A stretch of 41,710 nucleotides of DNA from assembly GCF_900176115.1 (NCBI RefSeq), contig NZ_FWWR01000012.1, forward strand, positions 1 through 41,710, written 5' to 3'. The notes under the pieces are model-generated. The model was not told the DNA's origin. It made no database searches and saw nothing but the letters and a program-made list of their open reading frames with translations. The stretch's first letter is position 1; each line of letters starts with the position of its first letter. Source of the DNA: Peptoniphilus asaccharolyticus DSM 20463. Its GTDB lineage: Bacteria; Bacillota; Clostridia; Tissierellales; Peptoniphilaceae. Below are positions 1 to 7,171 of this stretch, piece by piece. The translations under genes and the position numbers were made by a program.

Positions 1-176
1 CTTCGGGAATTTTAAATTCTTTATTTCCAGAAGCAGAAATCAAAATATCAGGTCTAGTTTTTAAAATTTCAAAAGTTATAACGCATTTTGAATTTAAATT
101 AATTACATTAGCTCCCCTATCAATTAATTCTTTTGCAAGAGGTTTTCCAAAAATTTCGGACTGATTAATAATTACC
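1..176 (-). pseudogene. folD: FolD C-terminal domain fragment, truncated at its 5' side
   Basis: The minus strand reads in one open frame through about 58 residues, including SEIFGKPLAKELIDRGANV and RPDILISASG. These match the NAD(P)-binding domain of FolD (methylenetetrahydrofolate dehydrogenase/cyclohydrolase), whose usual forms are 'GRSxIVGKPLAxLL' and 'ADILISAxGxP'. The protein makes 10-formyl-THF and redox-interconverts C1-folates in the cytosol. The frame leaves the window at base 1. On its 5' side it stops near base 176, where ISL3 transposase sequence of the opposite strand begins, so the N-terminal catalytic domain with the key Lys is absent. I infer a gene broken by an IS insertion or deletion; an intact copy may exist elsewhere. 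Identification rests on about 58 residues but is convincing. Confidence 0.75.
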
Positions 177-180
177 AAAC

Positions 181-790
181 AAAGAAAGAAACGAAGTAAA
201 ATTTTTTGTAAGTGATATGTCTAAAACATTTAAATCAGTTAAGAAATCATTCTTTAAAAACGCAATACATATCATAGATAGGTACCACTTCATAAGACAA
301 GTATCCTGGGCATTAGAAAATGTTAGAAAGAGAATACAAAAGGATGTATCATCAAAGCTTAGGAAATATTTAAAGAAGTAAGAGTTTAATTACAAAACCT
401 GCCTCTAAGCTAACTTCAGAACAAGCTAATGAAGTATCACTTATGATTGAACTTAACAAGGAATTAAAAGAAGCATACAAGTTAAAAGAATTGTTCTACT
501 GTGTGCCCTGTGGGTACCAGTATGTACTTAATCAGCCAAACAAAACTAGAGCTAAAAAAGCTTTAAGAGAATGGATAAAAAGAGCAGATGAATCAAAATT
601 AAAAGAATTTAAATCTTGTATCACTTCTTTTAATAACTGGTTTGAAGAAATATGTAATTCATTTGATTACTCTTGGTCAAATGGACCTCTTGAAGGAACT
701 CATACAAAGATAAAAACATTAAAAAGAAATTGTTTTGGTATGAGAAATTTTGACTTGTTTAGAAAAAGAATTATGTTTTCATGTAAGTAG
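181..790 (+). pseudogene. ISL3-family transposase remnant, 5' truncated and frameshifted
   Basis: One frame gives a DDE-transposase stretch with VSDMSKTFKSVKKSFFKNA and HIIDRYHFIRQV, and ends at a stop at 379-381. A second frame continues without a gap from about 380 to 790 with WSNGPLEGTHTKIKTLKRN and GMRNFDLFRKRIMF. These are the ISL3 (DDE_Tnp_ISL3) middle and C-terminal motifs, including the catalytic Glu of 'GPLEGTHTKIK'. A one-base slip near 379 therefore splits the gene, and the N-terminal zinc-finger/HTH part is missing where it meets the folD fragment. It is a dead relic. The longest intact piece is 443-790 (115 codons), which should not be called a functional protein. Confidence 0.85.
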
Positions 791-815
791 AGATTAGGAA
801 AACGGGAAAATTTGC

Positions 816-833
816 AAAACCCCTAGGGGTTTT
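816..833. terminator. 18-bp perfect palindrome after the ISL3 remnant
   Basis: Sequence aaaacccctaggggtttt is its own reverse complement (8-bp arms around a TA centre), 26 bases after the transposase stop. It could serve as a bidirectional terminator, with A and T tracts inside the arms, or be part of the old IS end. Bases 834-921 contain nothing else I recognise. Confidence 0.4.
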
Positions 834-921
834 ATTTGCTATGCTTATTTTTAGTTGTTTTTTGCTATTTTAGTTTTGATATCTTTATTAGCGTCTATGT
901 GCCCATTTTTACATAAAGAAA

Positions 922-943
922 GAGACTCGAGTTAACGAGTCTC
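922..943 (-). terminator. Rho-independent terminator of the riboflavin transporter gene
   Basis: On the minus strand the stem gagactcg/cgagtctc (loop of six bases) is followed by tttcttt. It lies about 50 bases after the ribU stop codon. Confidence 0.75.
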
Positions 944-989
944 CCCAATATTTGACATAGAGCCTTTTTAAGTTTAGATACAATTTTAG

Positions 990-1589
990 TTAGCCTTTGA
1001 ATATAGGGCTAATTTTTTTATATATAAGCATTGTAACTGCTGATACTGCAAAACCTTTAATCAAATTGAACGGAACCATACAGTAAATCATCATTGCCCA
1101 TAGACTATCAACTTTAGGATTAACTGCTGCTCCTGCTCCGATTATAGCTTCCATTGGCATAAAGTTTGCATATAGTGGGAATACAACATAATAATTAGAT
1201 AAAATGGCAACAACTGTCATAACAACTGTACCAACTAACATTCCAACTATAGCTCCCTTAAAACTCTTATGTCTTTGATAGATAACACCAGCTGTAACTG
1301 TCATTACAGAAGCTATTATAAAGTTAGAAAGTTCTCCAACTCCTCCTGTAGAAGTTCCCTTTAGTGTCATGTGTAAAATATTTTTTAATGCACTTATCAC
1401 GATAGCTGCAACAGGTCCCATAGTAAATGAACCTACCAAAGCTGGTAAATCTGAAATATCGAGTTTTATAAAAGATGGTGCTATAAATGTAAGTGGCACT
1501 TCAAAAAACATAAGCACAAATGCTATTGCACTTAACATCCCAACTCTACTCATCACTTTGACATTACTCTTACTGTTAACTTTATTCAT
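990..1589 (-). CDS. ribU: ECF transporter S component, riboflavin-specific (RibU-like)
   Basis: A 199-residue polytopic membrane protein with about six hydrophobic segments, the usual size of ECF S components. It captures riboflavin and docks on the shared EcfAA'T energising module, which is not in this window. Substrate is assigned from the FMN riboswitch directly upstream plus family-like features: N-terminal 'RVGMLSAIAFVLMFFEVPL', 'KLDISDLPALVGSF' and a conserved 'LKNILHM' region. I chose the ATG at 1589 (MNKVNSKSN), preceded by GGGAGGG. The longer frame to 1643 runs back through the riboswitch terminator hairpin, so it cannot be the start. It is a single-gene unit closed by a terminator at 922-943. 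Confidence 0.88.
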   Translation of the reverse strand: MNKVNSKSNVKVMSRVGMLSAIAFVLMFFEVPLTFIAPSFIKLDISDLPALVGSFTMGPVAAIVISALKNILHMTLKGTSTGGVGELSNFIIASVMTVTAGVIYQRHKSFKGAIVGMLVGTVVMTVVAILSNYYVVFPLYANFMPMEAIIGAGAAVNPKVDSLWAMMIYCMVPFNLIKGFAVSAVTMLIYKKISPIFKG

Positions 1590-1616
1590 AAATAACCCTC
1601 CCAAAAATTTGGGCTC

Positions 1617-1641
1617 AAAAAAAGCCCCAAAACTTCGGGGC
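1617..1641 (-). terminator. Riboswitch expression-platform terminator
   Basis: Minus-strand stem gcccc/ggggc (loop gaagtttt) followed by seven T. It sits between the FMN aptamer and the ribU start codon, so FMN binding probably favours this terminator and stops transcription before ribU. The segment 1642-1666 between aptamer and hairpin contains short self-complementary stretches (gattgcaatc) that could form the competing antiterminator. Confidence 0.85.
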
Positions 1642-1666
1642 ATTCAATCACAATTAGATTGCAATC

Positions 1667-1775
1667 TCTTCTTTCATCCAGACTTTACTGTCGGTACTTG
1701 AATTTCACAAGTTCAATCCTAAAGAGGATTCGCGGACTTTACCGCCGGTCAGGAATTTCACCTTGCCCTGAAGAT
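1667..1775 (-). promoter_or_regulatory. FMN riboswitch (RFN element)
   Basis: The minus strand carries the conserved RFN blocks in order: AGGGCAAGGTGAAATTCC, TGACCGGCGGTA, AGTCCGCGA, a variable hairpin, then GACAGTAAAGTCTGGATG and AAAGAAGAGA. This matches the six-stem FMN aptamer upstream of rib genes. With the terminator at 1617-1641 it is a transcription-terminating OFF switch for the riboflavin transporter. Confidence 0.97.
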
Positions 1776-1788
1776 ATTTACTAAATTT

Positions 1789-1817
1789 AGTATACTATAC
1801 TTTTTGTCACTTTACAA
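1789..1817 (-). promoter_or_regulatory. Sigma-70-type promoter of the riboswitch/ribU unit
   Basis: Minus strand: -35 TTGTAA (1812-1817), 17-base spacer, -10 TATACT (1789-1794), about 14 bases before the aptamer starts. The -35 overlaps the last codons of the upstream traX-like gene. Confidence 0.7.
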
Positions 1818-2522
1818 TAGGTTCATTCTAATAATTCCTATTAAAATTAAATGTAGAGGATAAAATGCATAGAATACATATTTTAAATTAATTCCTCTCT
1901 TTCCATTGTAAAAATACACCAATGGACTTGCTAAAAAAACAGCCGGCATAAACATTTCAAAAGCAAACGCCGGGATTATTGATAATGCTCTTGCCTCTCT
2001 GCTATTGCTAAATGTATACATTATAGCTGCAGCAACAATTCCATACACTCCATAATCTACCTTTATAACTTCAGATATAAGAGCAAAAGCTCCTATAATA
2101 ATAAACCTCACTAAAATTTTACTAAAGCCTTTAAATTTATCTTCAAAAGTCTTAAGACAATACAGCATGGCTAAAATTAGAAATAATTCAAAATAAACAT
2201 TTTGACTACTTATGTCAAAAACACTACCTCTTAACGCCATATTAAAAGGTATTTCAGATATAAATGCAAATATAAGAAGCCTTAAAATATATTTCTTTAC
2301 ATCTCTTGTTCTGTTAAATCCCTCAATTAGCAAAAATAGAAATATTGGAAATGCAATTCTTCCTATACTTCTCATAATATGAGAAATCTCACTGCTGTTC
2401 ATACCCAAAAGAGTTACATCATAAAAGCCATTATTTACAAGTCCAGCTGCCACATGATCTATTAACATACAAACCATAGCTATTATCTTTAGAGTGCTTG
2501 AACTAAACAAGTCCTTTTTCAT
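1812..2522 (-). CDS. TraX-family membrane protein
   Basis: A 236-residue integral membrane protein with seven or more hydrophobic segments. It shows the family N-terminus 'SSTLKIIAMVCMLIDHVAA' and the later motifs 'GRIAFPIFLFLLIEGF', 'LRLLIFAFISEIPFNM' and C-terminal 'KYVFYAFYPLHLILIG'. TraX of F-plasmids acetylates pilin. In Firmicutes the family is chromosomal, related to membrane O-acyltransferases, and its substrate is unknown. It starts 8 bases after the L,D-transpeptidase stop, so it is probably co-transcribed with that wall enzyme; a role in modifying an envelope polymer is a guess. A second, decayed copy lies at 20742-21438 on the other strand. Confidence 0.85.
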   Translation of the reverse strand: MKKDLFSSSTLKIIAMVCMLIDHVAAGLVNNGFYDVTLLGMNSSEISHIMRSIGRIAFPIFLFLLIEGFNRTRDVKKYILRLLIFAFISEIPFNMALRGSVFDISSQNVYFELFLILAMLYCLKTFEDKFKGFSKILVRFIIIGAFALISEVIKVDYGVYGIVAAAIMYTFSNSREARALSIIPAFAFEMFMPAVFLASPLVYFYNGKRGINLKYVFYAFYPLHLILIGIIRMNLL

Positions 2523-2530
2523 AATTTCTC

Positions 2531-3907
2531 CTAACTTACCATTTGAGTATTTGAATCGTATACTACAACCGGCATATTATAAAAAGCATTTGAATATAGA
2601 GTAGGCATTATTGACGGTGGAGTATTTACGCATCCATGTGAACCATTGTATTTATAAATACTACCTCCATAAGTGCTTCTCCAAGTTGAATCATGAAGCC
2701 CACAGCCTGTCCAGTCAAATGGCATCCAATAATTTACATGCGACTCCCACGTTGCACCTTTTAACATTCTGTTTGTTTCCTTTGCCCAAACTTTTTGAGT
2801 CCCTGTTGGAGTAGCATTTCCTAAGTTTGGATTTCCAGATACAATTGGAGTTTCCAAGACTTTTTGTCCATCCTTATACATCCACATGTGTTGTCTACCT
2901 AAGTCAATCTCTATATAAGAATTGCCTATATCATTTGTCTCTCTTCTATATCCTTCTAATCTATACACAGGTTTTAAGGTAACTGTCTTTGTATTTTCAA
3001 GAGCCTTAACCAATTCAGCGGTACTTGATTTAACATCAGTCATCCAACCGTATATTCCTCCGCTCACTCTCGCCATTCCAAGTCCTGTAGTTTGAAAATC
3101 TCTAGTTGTTTTAAAAGTATCGTACTTACCTGCAATATACTTTATATACTGCTCAACTTTTTCAATATCGGGCACCAATAAATTCTTTTCATTTGGAGAA
3201 TATAGATTTACAAGAGCCTCATTCTTTAACACTTCTGTTCTGTCAGCAAAGTCATAAGTTATTTCAAATTTATTCAAATTATTTTTTTGTTCCATTTGAG
3301 AAATCAATTTTTCATCATCTTTTTTCACAATTGGATTATAATAAATTCCGTCTTTTTCTAAATCTAAAACTTCATCTCTATTTTGCACAGCCGCCATCAC
3401 TTTTTTTGAAAATAAATCTGTATTTATCTTATTTCCGTACACTTCCGGTTTTATTATAAAACTATTTCCATCATATACCACTGTTGCATCTTGCGGTTCA
3501 ATTCTTGTCACAGTATTTATCTTTAAATTGCTTAAAACTTGATTGAACTTTTCTACATCGTATTTAGCAGTATTTTTTAATTTATAATCTTTTCTTATTA
3601 AGATATATGCTGGCCAATATAGTGAATTTTGTTCAACTGTTTGTCCCTTGTCTAAAGTGTCTGTATAGTCAAAGCTCTTTGAATATATAGTTTCTTCAGA
3701 ATCTCTTTCTACTATTTTTAACTTGTATTCACCGTATTTTGAATTGTAGTTCTCATACAGCTTAGATTTATCCGTCAATCCAAAATCTTTTCCATTTATA
3801 TATGTATTTGGCATAAAATTATTTTTAAATATATTTACTCCAACTGCATATATTGCAATTACAACCAATAAAACTAAAAAAAATGTTGCTTTAAATAATT
3901 TTTTCAT
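2531..3907 (-). CDS. L,D-transpeptidase (YkuD domain), membrane anchored
   Basis: A 458-residue protein with an N-terminal signal anchor (residues about 5-25, hydrophobic after MKKLFK). A central region resembles the putative peptidoglycan-binding domain found before YkuD domains. The C-terminal YkuD catalytic domain runs from about residue 330 to 455. The catalytic signature is visible as 'YKYNGSHGCVNTPP', with Cys as nucleophile and the preceding His; 'IEIDLGRQHMWMYKDGQ' opens the domain. Such enzymes make 3-3 cross-links in peptidoglycan or attach proteins to it, outside the membrane. It lies between the chorismate mutase gene (25-base gap) and the TraX gene (8-base gap), all in one direction. 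Confidence 0.92.
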   Translation of the reverse strand: MKKLFKATFFLVLLVVIAIYAVGVNIFKNNFMPNTYINGKDFGLTDKSKLYENYNSKYGEYKLKIVERDSEETIYSKSFDYTDTLDKGQTVEQNSLYWPAYILIRKDYKLKNTAKYDVEKFNQVLSNLKINTVTRIEPQDATVVYDGNSFIIKPEVYGNKINTDLFSKKVMAAVQNRDEVLDLEKDGIYYNPIVKKDDEKLISQMEQKNNLNKFEITYDFADRTEVLKNEALVNLYSPNEKNLLVPDIEKVEQYIKYIAGKYDTFKTTRDFQTTGLGMARVSGGIYGWMTDVKSSTAELVKALENTKTVTLKPVYRLEGYRRETNDIGNSYIEIDLGRQHMWMYKDGQKVLETPIVSGNPNLGNATPTGTQKVWAKETNRMLKGATWESHVNYWMPFDWTGCGLHDSTWRSTYGGSIYKYNGSHGCVNTPPSIMPTLYSNAFYNMPVVVYDSNTQMVS

Positions 3908-3932
3908 CTTGTCTCTTCACCTATTAACTATG

Positions 3933-4190
3933 TTACTTCTGTATGTCTTTGCTTATGTCCATAAGCTTATGAAATAGATCGGCTATTTCTGATTTCTGGC
4001 TTTTGTCTTTAAGATAGCATATTGCTTTTTCAATTACTTTTTCTTCTCTGTTTGAATCAAAAATTTCAATTCCATTTTCTTTTTTCCATGCACCTATTCT
4101 CTTGGCAATGTCTATTCTCTCTTCAAACAGTTCCACTATTTTTCTATCTACTTCATCTATTTCTATTCTCATTTTTTCTAAATCATTCAT
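3933..4190 (-). CDS. Chorismate mutase, AroQ class (monofunctional)
   Basis: An 85-residue all-helical protein of typical stand-alone AroQ size. It converts chorismate to prephenate, the first step towards Phe and Tyr. Expected residues are visible: the N-terminal 'MRIEIDEVDRKIVELFEERIDIAKRIGAWKKENG' (Arg near the start, Arg/Lys in helix 1) and 'DSNREEKVIEK' with the active-site Arg-Glu. It is probably the first gene of an operon with the L,D-transpeptidase and TraX genes. No other aromatic biosynthesis gene is nearby, so its metabolic context is unclear. Bases 4191-4398 upstream are AT-rich with no gene. Confidence 0.9.
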   Translation of the reverse strand: MNDLEKMRIEIDEVDRKIVELFEERIDIAKRIGAWKKENGIEIFDSNREEKVIEKAICYLKDKSQKSEIADLFHKLMDISKDIQK

Positions 4191-4390
4191 ACTATCACCT
4201 TTAAAGTTAAATAAAACACTAAAATATATTCTTTATTAATACCCCTAAACCTTTATGCCCTATCTTAAAACTTTATAAGCCTTATAGTACAACAAAATTT
4301 ACTTACATTTCATTAAATAATAATACCACAGCTTAATTCATTTTTTATTACAAATCTAATACAAAATGGCAACAATATTTTAATTGTCTG

Positions 4391-4418
4391 TATAAAAAAT
4401 AGGAGTTTCACCTCCCAT
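4391..4418 (-). terminator. Terminator of the DUF454 gene
   Basis: Minus-strand stem atgggag/ctcctat (one G-T pair, loop gtgaaa) followed by TTTTTTAT, just downstream of the stop codon at 4426. Confidence 0.75.
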
Positions 4419-4425
4419 TTTTTCA

Positions 4426-4785
4426 CTATTCTATTGTCTTAACTCGCATAAAGAAATAGTAACAATGCGCTAAAAATACTATAATCAAACATATTCTTCC
4501 ATGTAAATTGTGCATTAATATGAATGATATACTTAAAAATAATGTAATCATACTCATTATTTTTAGTTTTTTCTTTATTGTCATTCCCTCTTTATTTTTC
4601 AACGGTTCTATATTATTTTTGTAAATTGAAGTCTGTAAAAACCACTTATTAAATTTTTCAGACCCTCTGGCAAAACATGCCGTTGCAAGTAAAAGAAATG
4701 GTGTTGTAGGAAGAAGTGGTAAATAGATTCCTATAACTCCCAGTCCTAAAAATATAAAACCTAATATTATATATATTGTTTTCAA
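4426..4785 (-). CDS. YbaN family (DUF454) inner membrane protein
   Basis: A 119-residue protein with three to four membrane segments. The DUF454 hallmark is complete: 'LGFIFLGLGVIGIYLPLLPTTPFLLLATACFARGSEKF', followed by 'NKWFLQTSIYKNNI' and a basic loop. The function of the family is not known. It lies 19 bases after the stop of the ABC ATPase remnant on the same strand, and such genes often sit beside haem or metal-transport genes, so it may have belonged to that uptake locus. That link is inference. Confidence 0.88.
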   Translation of the reverse strand: MKTIYIILGFIFLGLGVIGIYLPLLPTTPFLLLATACFARGSEKFNKWFLQTSIYKNNIEPLKNKEGMTIKKKLKIMSMITLFLSISFILMHNLHGRICLIIVFLAHCYYFFMRVKTIE

Positions 4786-4804
4786 ATTCTACTCCTAATC
4801 TAAA

Positions 4805-5575
4805 TTAAATCTTCGGCAAAACTATAAGTCTGTCTTTAAATCTCTCCACACTTAGCTCTGTTCCATAAATTTTACTCATTGAACTCTCTATCAACTCAAC
4901 ATTAGGGTCTCCCTTAAACTCAACTCTACCCTTGTACATTCCAACTACTTCGTCAGAGTACTGCAATGCTTGATTTATATCGTGTAACACCATGATTATG
5001 GTGGTCGATAATTCTCGATTAAGTTTTTTTACAAGTTCCAAAATTTCAATTTGATACTTTATGTCCAAATATGTAGTTGGCTCATCCAAGAATAAAATTT
5101 CTGTCTTTTGCGCTATGGACATAGCTATCCAAGCTCTTTGAAGTTGTCCCCCAGAAAGTGAATTTATAGATTTAGTTCTGATTTCTTCAAGTCCACAGAG
5201 TTTAATTGCATTTTCTATTTCATACTTATCTTTCTCGCCTAAACCTTGCATGAAAGATAAGTAAGGATTTCTCCCATATCTAACTAAACTCTCAACATCA
5301 ATATCTCCCATAATTATATTTTGTTGGTGCACTATAGATACTTTCTTTGCAAATTCTTTTCGCTTTATGCTATCTATATTCTGTCCATCTAACTTTATCA
5401 TCCCATGTCTTATTGGCAATTCTTTTGTGCAAAGTTTAAATAATGTACTCCTCCCACACCCATTACTACCAAGTAGAGTAGTTATCTTTCCCTTTTCAAA
5501 ATTTAAAGATAAATCTCTAATCACGTGGTTCTTGCCATGTTGATTTGCAATAATTATTGCGACACTTAGCTTAAT
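4805..5575 (-). pseudogene. FepC-type iron/haem ABC transporter ATPase, probably inactive
   Basis: The body is a FepC/BtuD-like importer ATPase (about 257 residues): Q-loop 'VSIVHQQNIIMGDI', signature 'LSGGQLQRAWIAM', Walker B 'TEILFLDEPTTYLD' and switch His 'VLHDINQALQYSDEV'. Two things are wrong. Walker A reads LLGSNGCGRST: the invariant Lys is Arg (codon AGG for AAG), which normally abolishes ATP hydrolysis. The gene also has no start of its own: upstream of 'IKLSV' the frame runs back into the end of a NEAT domain (GTG at 5623 and beyond). No permease or binding-protein gene is adjacent. I infer a deletion that fused two members of a haem/siderophore uptake operon, leaving an ATPase that has begun to decay. 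Alternatively it is expressed from the 5623 GTG as a 272-residue protein. Confidence 0.75.
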
Positions 5576-6053
5576 AAATTTAATTCTCACATCTTGAGTG
5601 CCAAAACCCATGGATGCCATCACCGGAACATATACTTTGGCGTCAGTAAATTCTTTCTAAGGATCAAAATCAAATTCCAATTCCTTTGGATATAATTTTC
5701 CTTTTAATTTTTTATCTGTTCCTTTTACCTTATCGTTGTATTCATCTGTTATGTCGTATTCAGAAATAACTTTTGCAGCTTTTTCCTCTACTTCTAATTC
5801 ACCTAAATATCCAACAAAGTTGTTCACTTCTAAATGCACAAATTTAACCCTTAGTCTGTACTTGCCATTATTCTCTATCAGCGTTGCATATTTAGATAAA
5901 GCCTTCGCACCCATAGATTTAGTGTCTTCGTATTTTTTATAGAGTTCAACTCTTACGTTGTATTCTTTTTCTATCTTTTCTGCTTGTATGAAATTTAAAT
6001 TAACTATTAACAAAATAAAAGTAATAAAAAAAACATACACTTTTCTTAGTCAT
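5576..6053 (-). pseudogene. Secreted NEAT-domain (haem-binding) protein, multiply broken
   Basis: From ATG 6053, with GGAGG five bases upstream, the frame starts MTKKSVCFF and then shifts. Removing one T from the eight-T run in the signal peptide joins it to 'ITFILLIVNLNFIQA', a normal Sec signal. The domain then reads 'YNVRVELYKKYEDTKSMGAK', 'NNGKYRLRVKF', 'GYLGELEV' and 'YPKELEFDFDP', resembling NEAT haem-binding domains. It meets an in-frame TAG at 5657-5659 and continues in the same frame as 'KVYVPVMASMGFGTQDVRIKF', the expected last strands of the domain, before running straight into the ABC ATPase. NEAT proteins normally capture haem at the cell surface. The assignment is by motif memory, without a profile search. 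Confidence 0.7.
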
Positions 6054-6078
6054 ACAAACCTCCTATATTAAATTATGA

Positions 6079-6091
6079 TTCTGTCTACCCG
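6079..6091. repeat. 13-bp repeat, inverted copy at 10688-10700
   Basis: ttctgtctacccg here is exactly the reverse complement of cgggtagacagaa at 10688-10700. Both copies lie in the leader between a Fur-like box and a gene start. Function unknown. Confidence 0.6.
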
Positions 6092-6093
6092 TT

Positions 6094-6132
6094 TGATAAT
6101 AAATATCATTTATTTTGCTTTTAAATGATATT
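6094..6132 (-). promoter_or_regulatory. Fur-like operator and inverted repeat upstream of the NEAT gene
   Basis: Minus strand TGATATTTATTATCA (6094-6108) differs at one base from the 7-1-7 Fur box TGATAATnATTATCA. It overlaps a larger inverted repeat (aatatcattta at 6102-6112 with taaatgatatt at 6122-6132, nine-base loop). The site lies about 40 bases upstream of the NEAT start codon. Iron or haem repression is inferred; the DtxR-like protein at 6319-7161 is the other candidate ligand. Confidence 0.55.
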
Positions 6133-6165
6133 ATTTATCTATAAATTTTTAAATAGTTTCTCATT

Positions 6166-6196
6166 AAAAAAAAGAGTTAACTTAAGTTAACTCTTT
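6166..6196 (-). terminator. Terminator of the exporter/regulator operon
   Basis: Perfect palindromic stem aagagttaac/gttaactctt followed on the minus strand by eight T, 120 bases after the regulator stop codon. Confidence 0.85.
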
Positions 6197-6318
6197 TCAA
6201 TATCTTTACAGTATTTTTTGTTTTAAAATTTATATTTTCTACTAAATAAGCCATTTATTAAATTTATTCCAACTATAATCTCAAAAGTTAATGTGTATTA
6301 ATTAAATATTAACCTGCA

Positions 6319-7161
6319 TTAACATATTTCTAAATTTAATAAATCTAGTATTATTATAAAGTCAGCTTTTTCTTTGTGCGTTTTGCTAATACCTATTTTG
6401 GAACTTATATTTAAGTTGATAGATGATTTTAAAATATGCCCACCCATCAAGTGCCATTCTTTAAAAATACTTATCGGTATATAAAACTTTTTGTTGTTAT
6501 ATTCAATAACGTGTTCTTCTCCATTTGTTATATAAAATAATTCTGTAACTATTCCAGATTTAGTATAACCATGTATAGGTCGTTTTATAACTTTTGACTC
6601 TAATACAATGTAAGCTTCGTGGGATATCAAAAGTCTACCTTCTTCTTCAAAACCCATCATAGCCATTGATAAAGGGTTAAAGGATTCTTTATCATCCGAT
6701 TTGTATTTTTCTATGGAGAGCATTGCTCTATACTCTCCATCTCCAAATACATTAACTAAATCTTCATAATTTATTTTTTTATTATTTTTAAATTGTCCCA
6801 ACTTTTTAGACTTACTTATTAACTTCTTTGATAAGTCATCTAATGAAGCTGAAAGTAGTGCATAAGATATTTTTTCGCTCTCTTCCTGACAAATCTTAAG
6901 ACCTTGGCTCAAAAATAATTCTAATTCTGACCTATTCTCATCCAACTCATTTGCATACTTCTCACCTATTTTAGTAAGTCTATATTTATTTTCTTCTTTG
7001 TAAAGAAATCCCTCACGTATCATATTGTCCAATATATTTTTTGAATTTGGTTTAGTACAAGAAAAAGCTTTTGCTACAGCAGTTATATTATTATCTTTTT
7101 CATTATTCTTTAAATGTAAAAGATATAACTTTTGTATGTTTGTAATTTCTAAATTTCCCAT
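6319..7161 (-). CDS. DtxR/MntR-like winged-helix regulator
   Basis: A 280-residue protein. Residues 5-70 form an N-terminal winged helix-turn-helix of the DtxR/IdeR pattern: 'NIQKLYLLHLKNNEK', 'AVAKAFSCTKPNSKNILDNM', 'GFLYKEENKYRLTKIGEKYANEL'. A helical segment with Glu, Cys and Ser residues (about 80-115) sits where metal or dimerisation helices occur. The C-terminal half is unlike classical DtxR and I do not recognise it. It starts at ATG 7161 with AAAGAGGT in front; the longer TTG start would overlap the exporter. It is the last gene of the exporter operon and probably senses a metal or haem and controls the two Fur-box-like promoters nearby. The metal ligand and operator are inferred. Confidence 0.65.
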   Translation of the reverse strand: MGNLEITNIQKLYLLHLKNNEKDNNITAVAKAFSCTKPNSKNILDNMIREGFLYKEENKYRLTKIGEKYANELDENRSELELFLSQGLKICQEESEKISYALLSASLDDLSKKLISKSKKLGQFKNNKKINYEDLVNVFGDGEYRAMLSIEKYKSDDKESFNPLSMAMMGFEEEGRLLISHEAYIVLESKVIKRPIHGYTKSGIVTELFYITNGEEHVIEYNNKKFYIPISIFKEWHLMGGHILKSSINLNISSKIGISKTHKEKADFIIILDLLNLEIC

Positions 7162-7171
7162 CTCAACCTCT

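Noticed and set aside
1590-1643. Longer N-terminus for the riboflavin transporter
   Set aside because: These codons translate the riboswitch terminator hairpin; ATG 1589 has GGGAGGG in front.
6102-6132. Inverted repeat before the NEAT gene as a terminator
   Set aside because: It lies in the promoter region and lacks a clear T-run; the real operon terminator is at 6166-6196.
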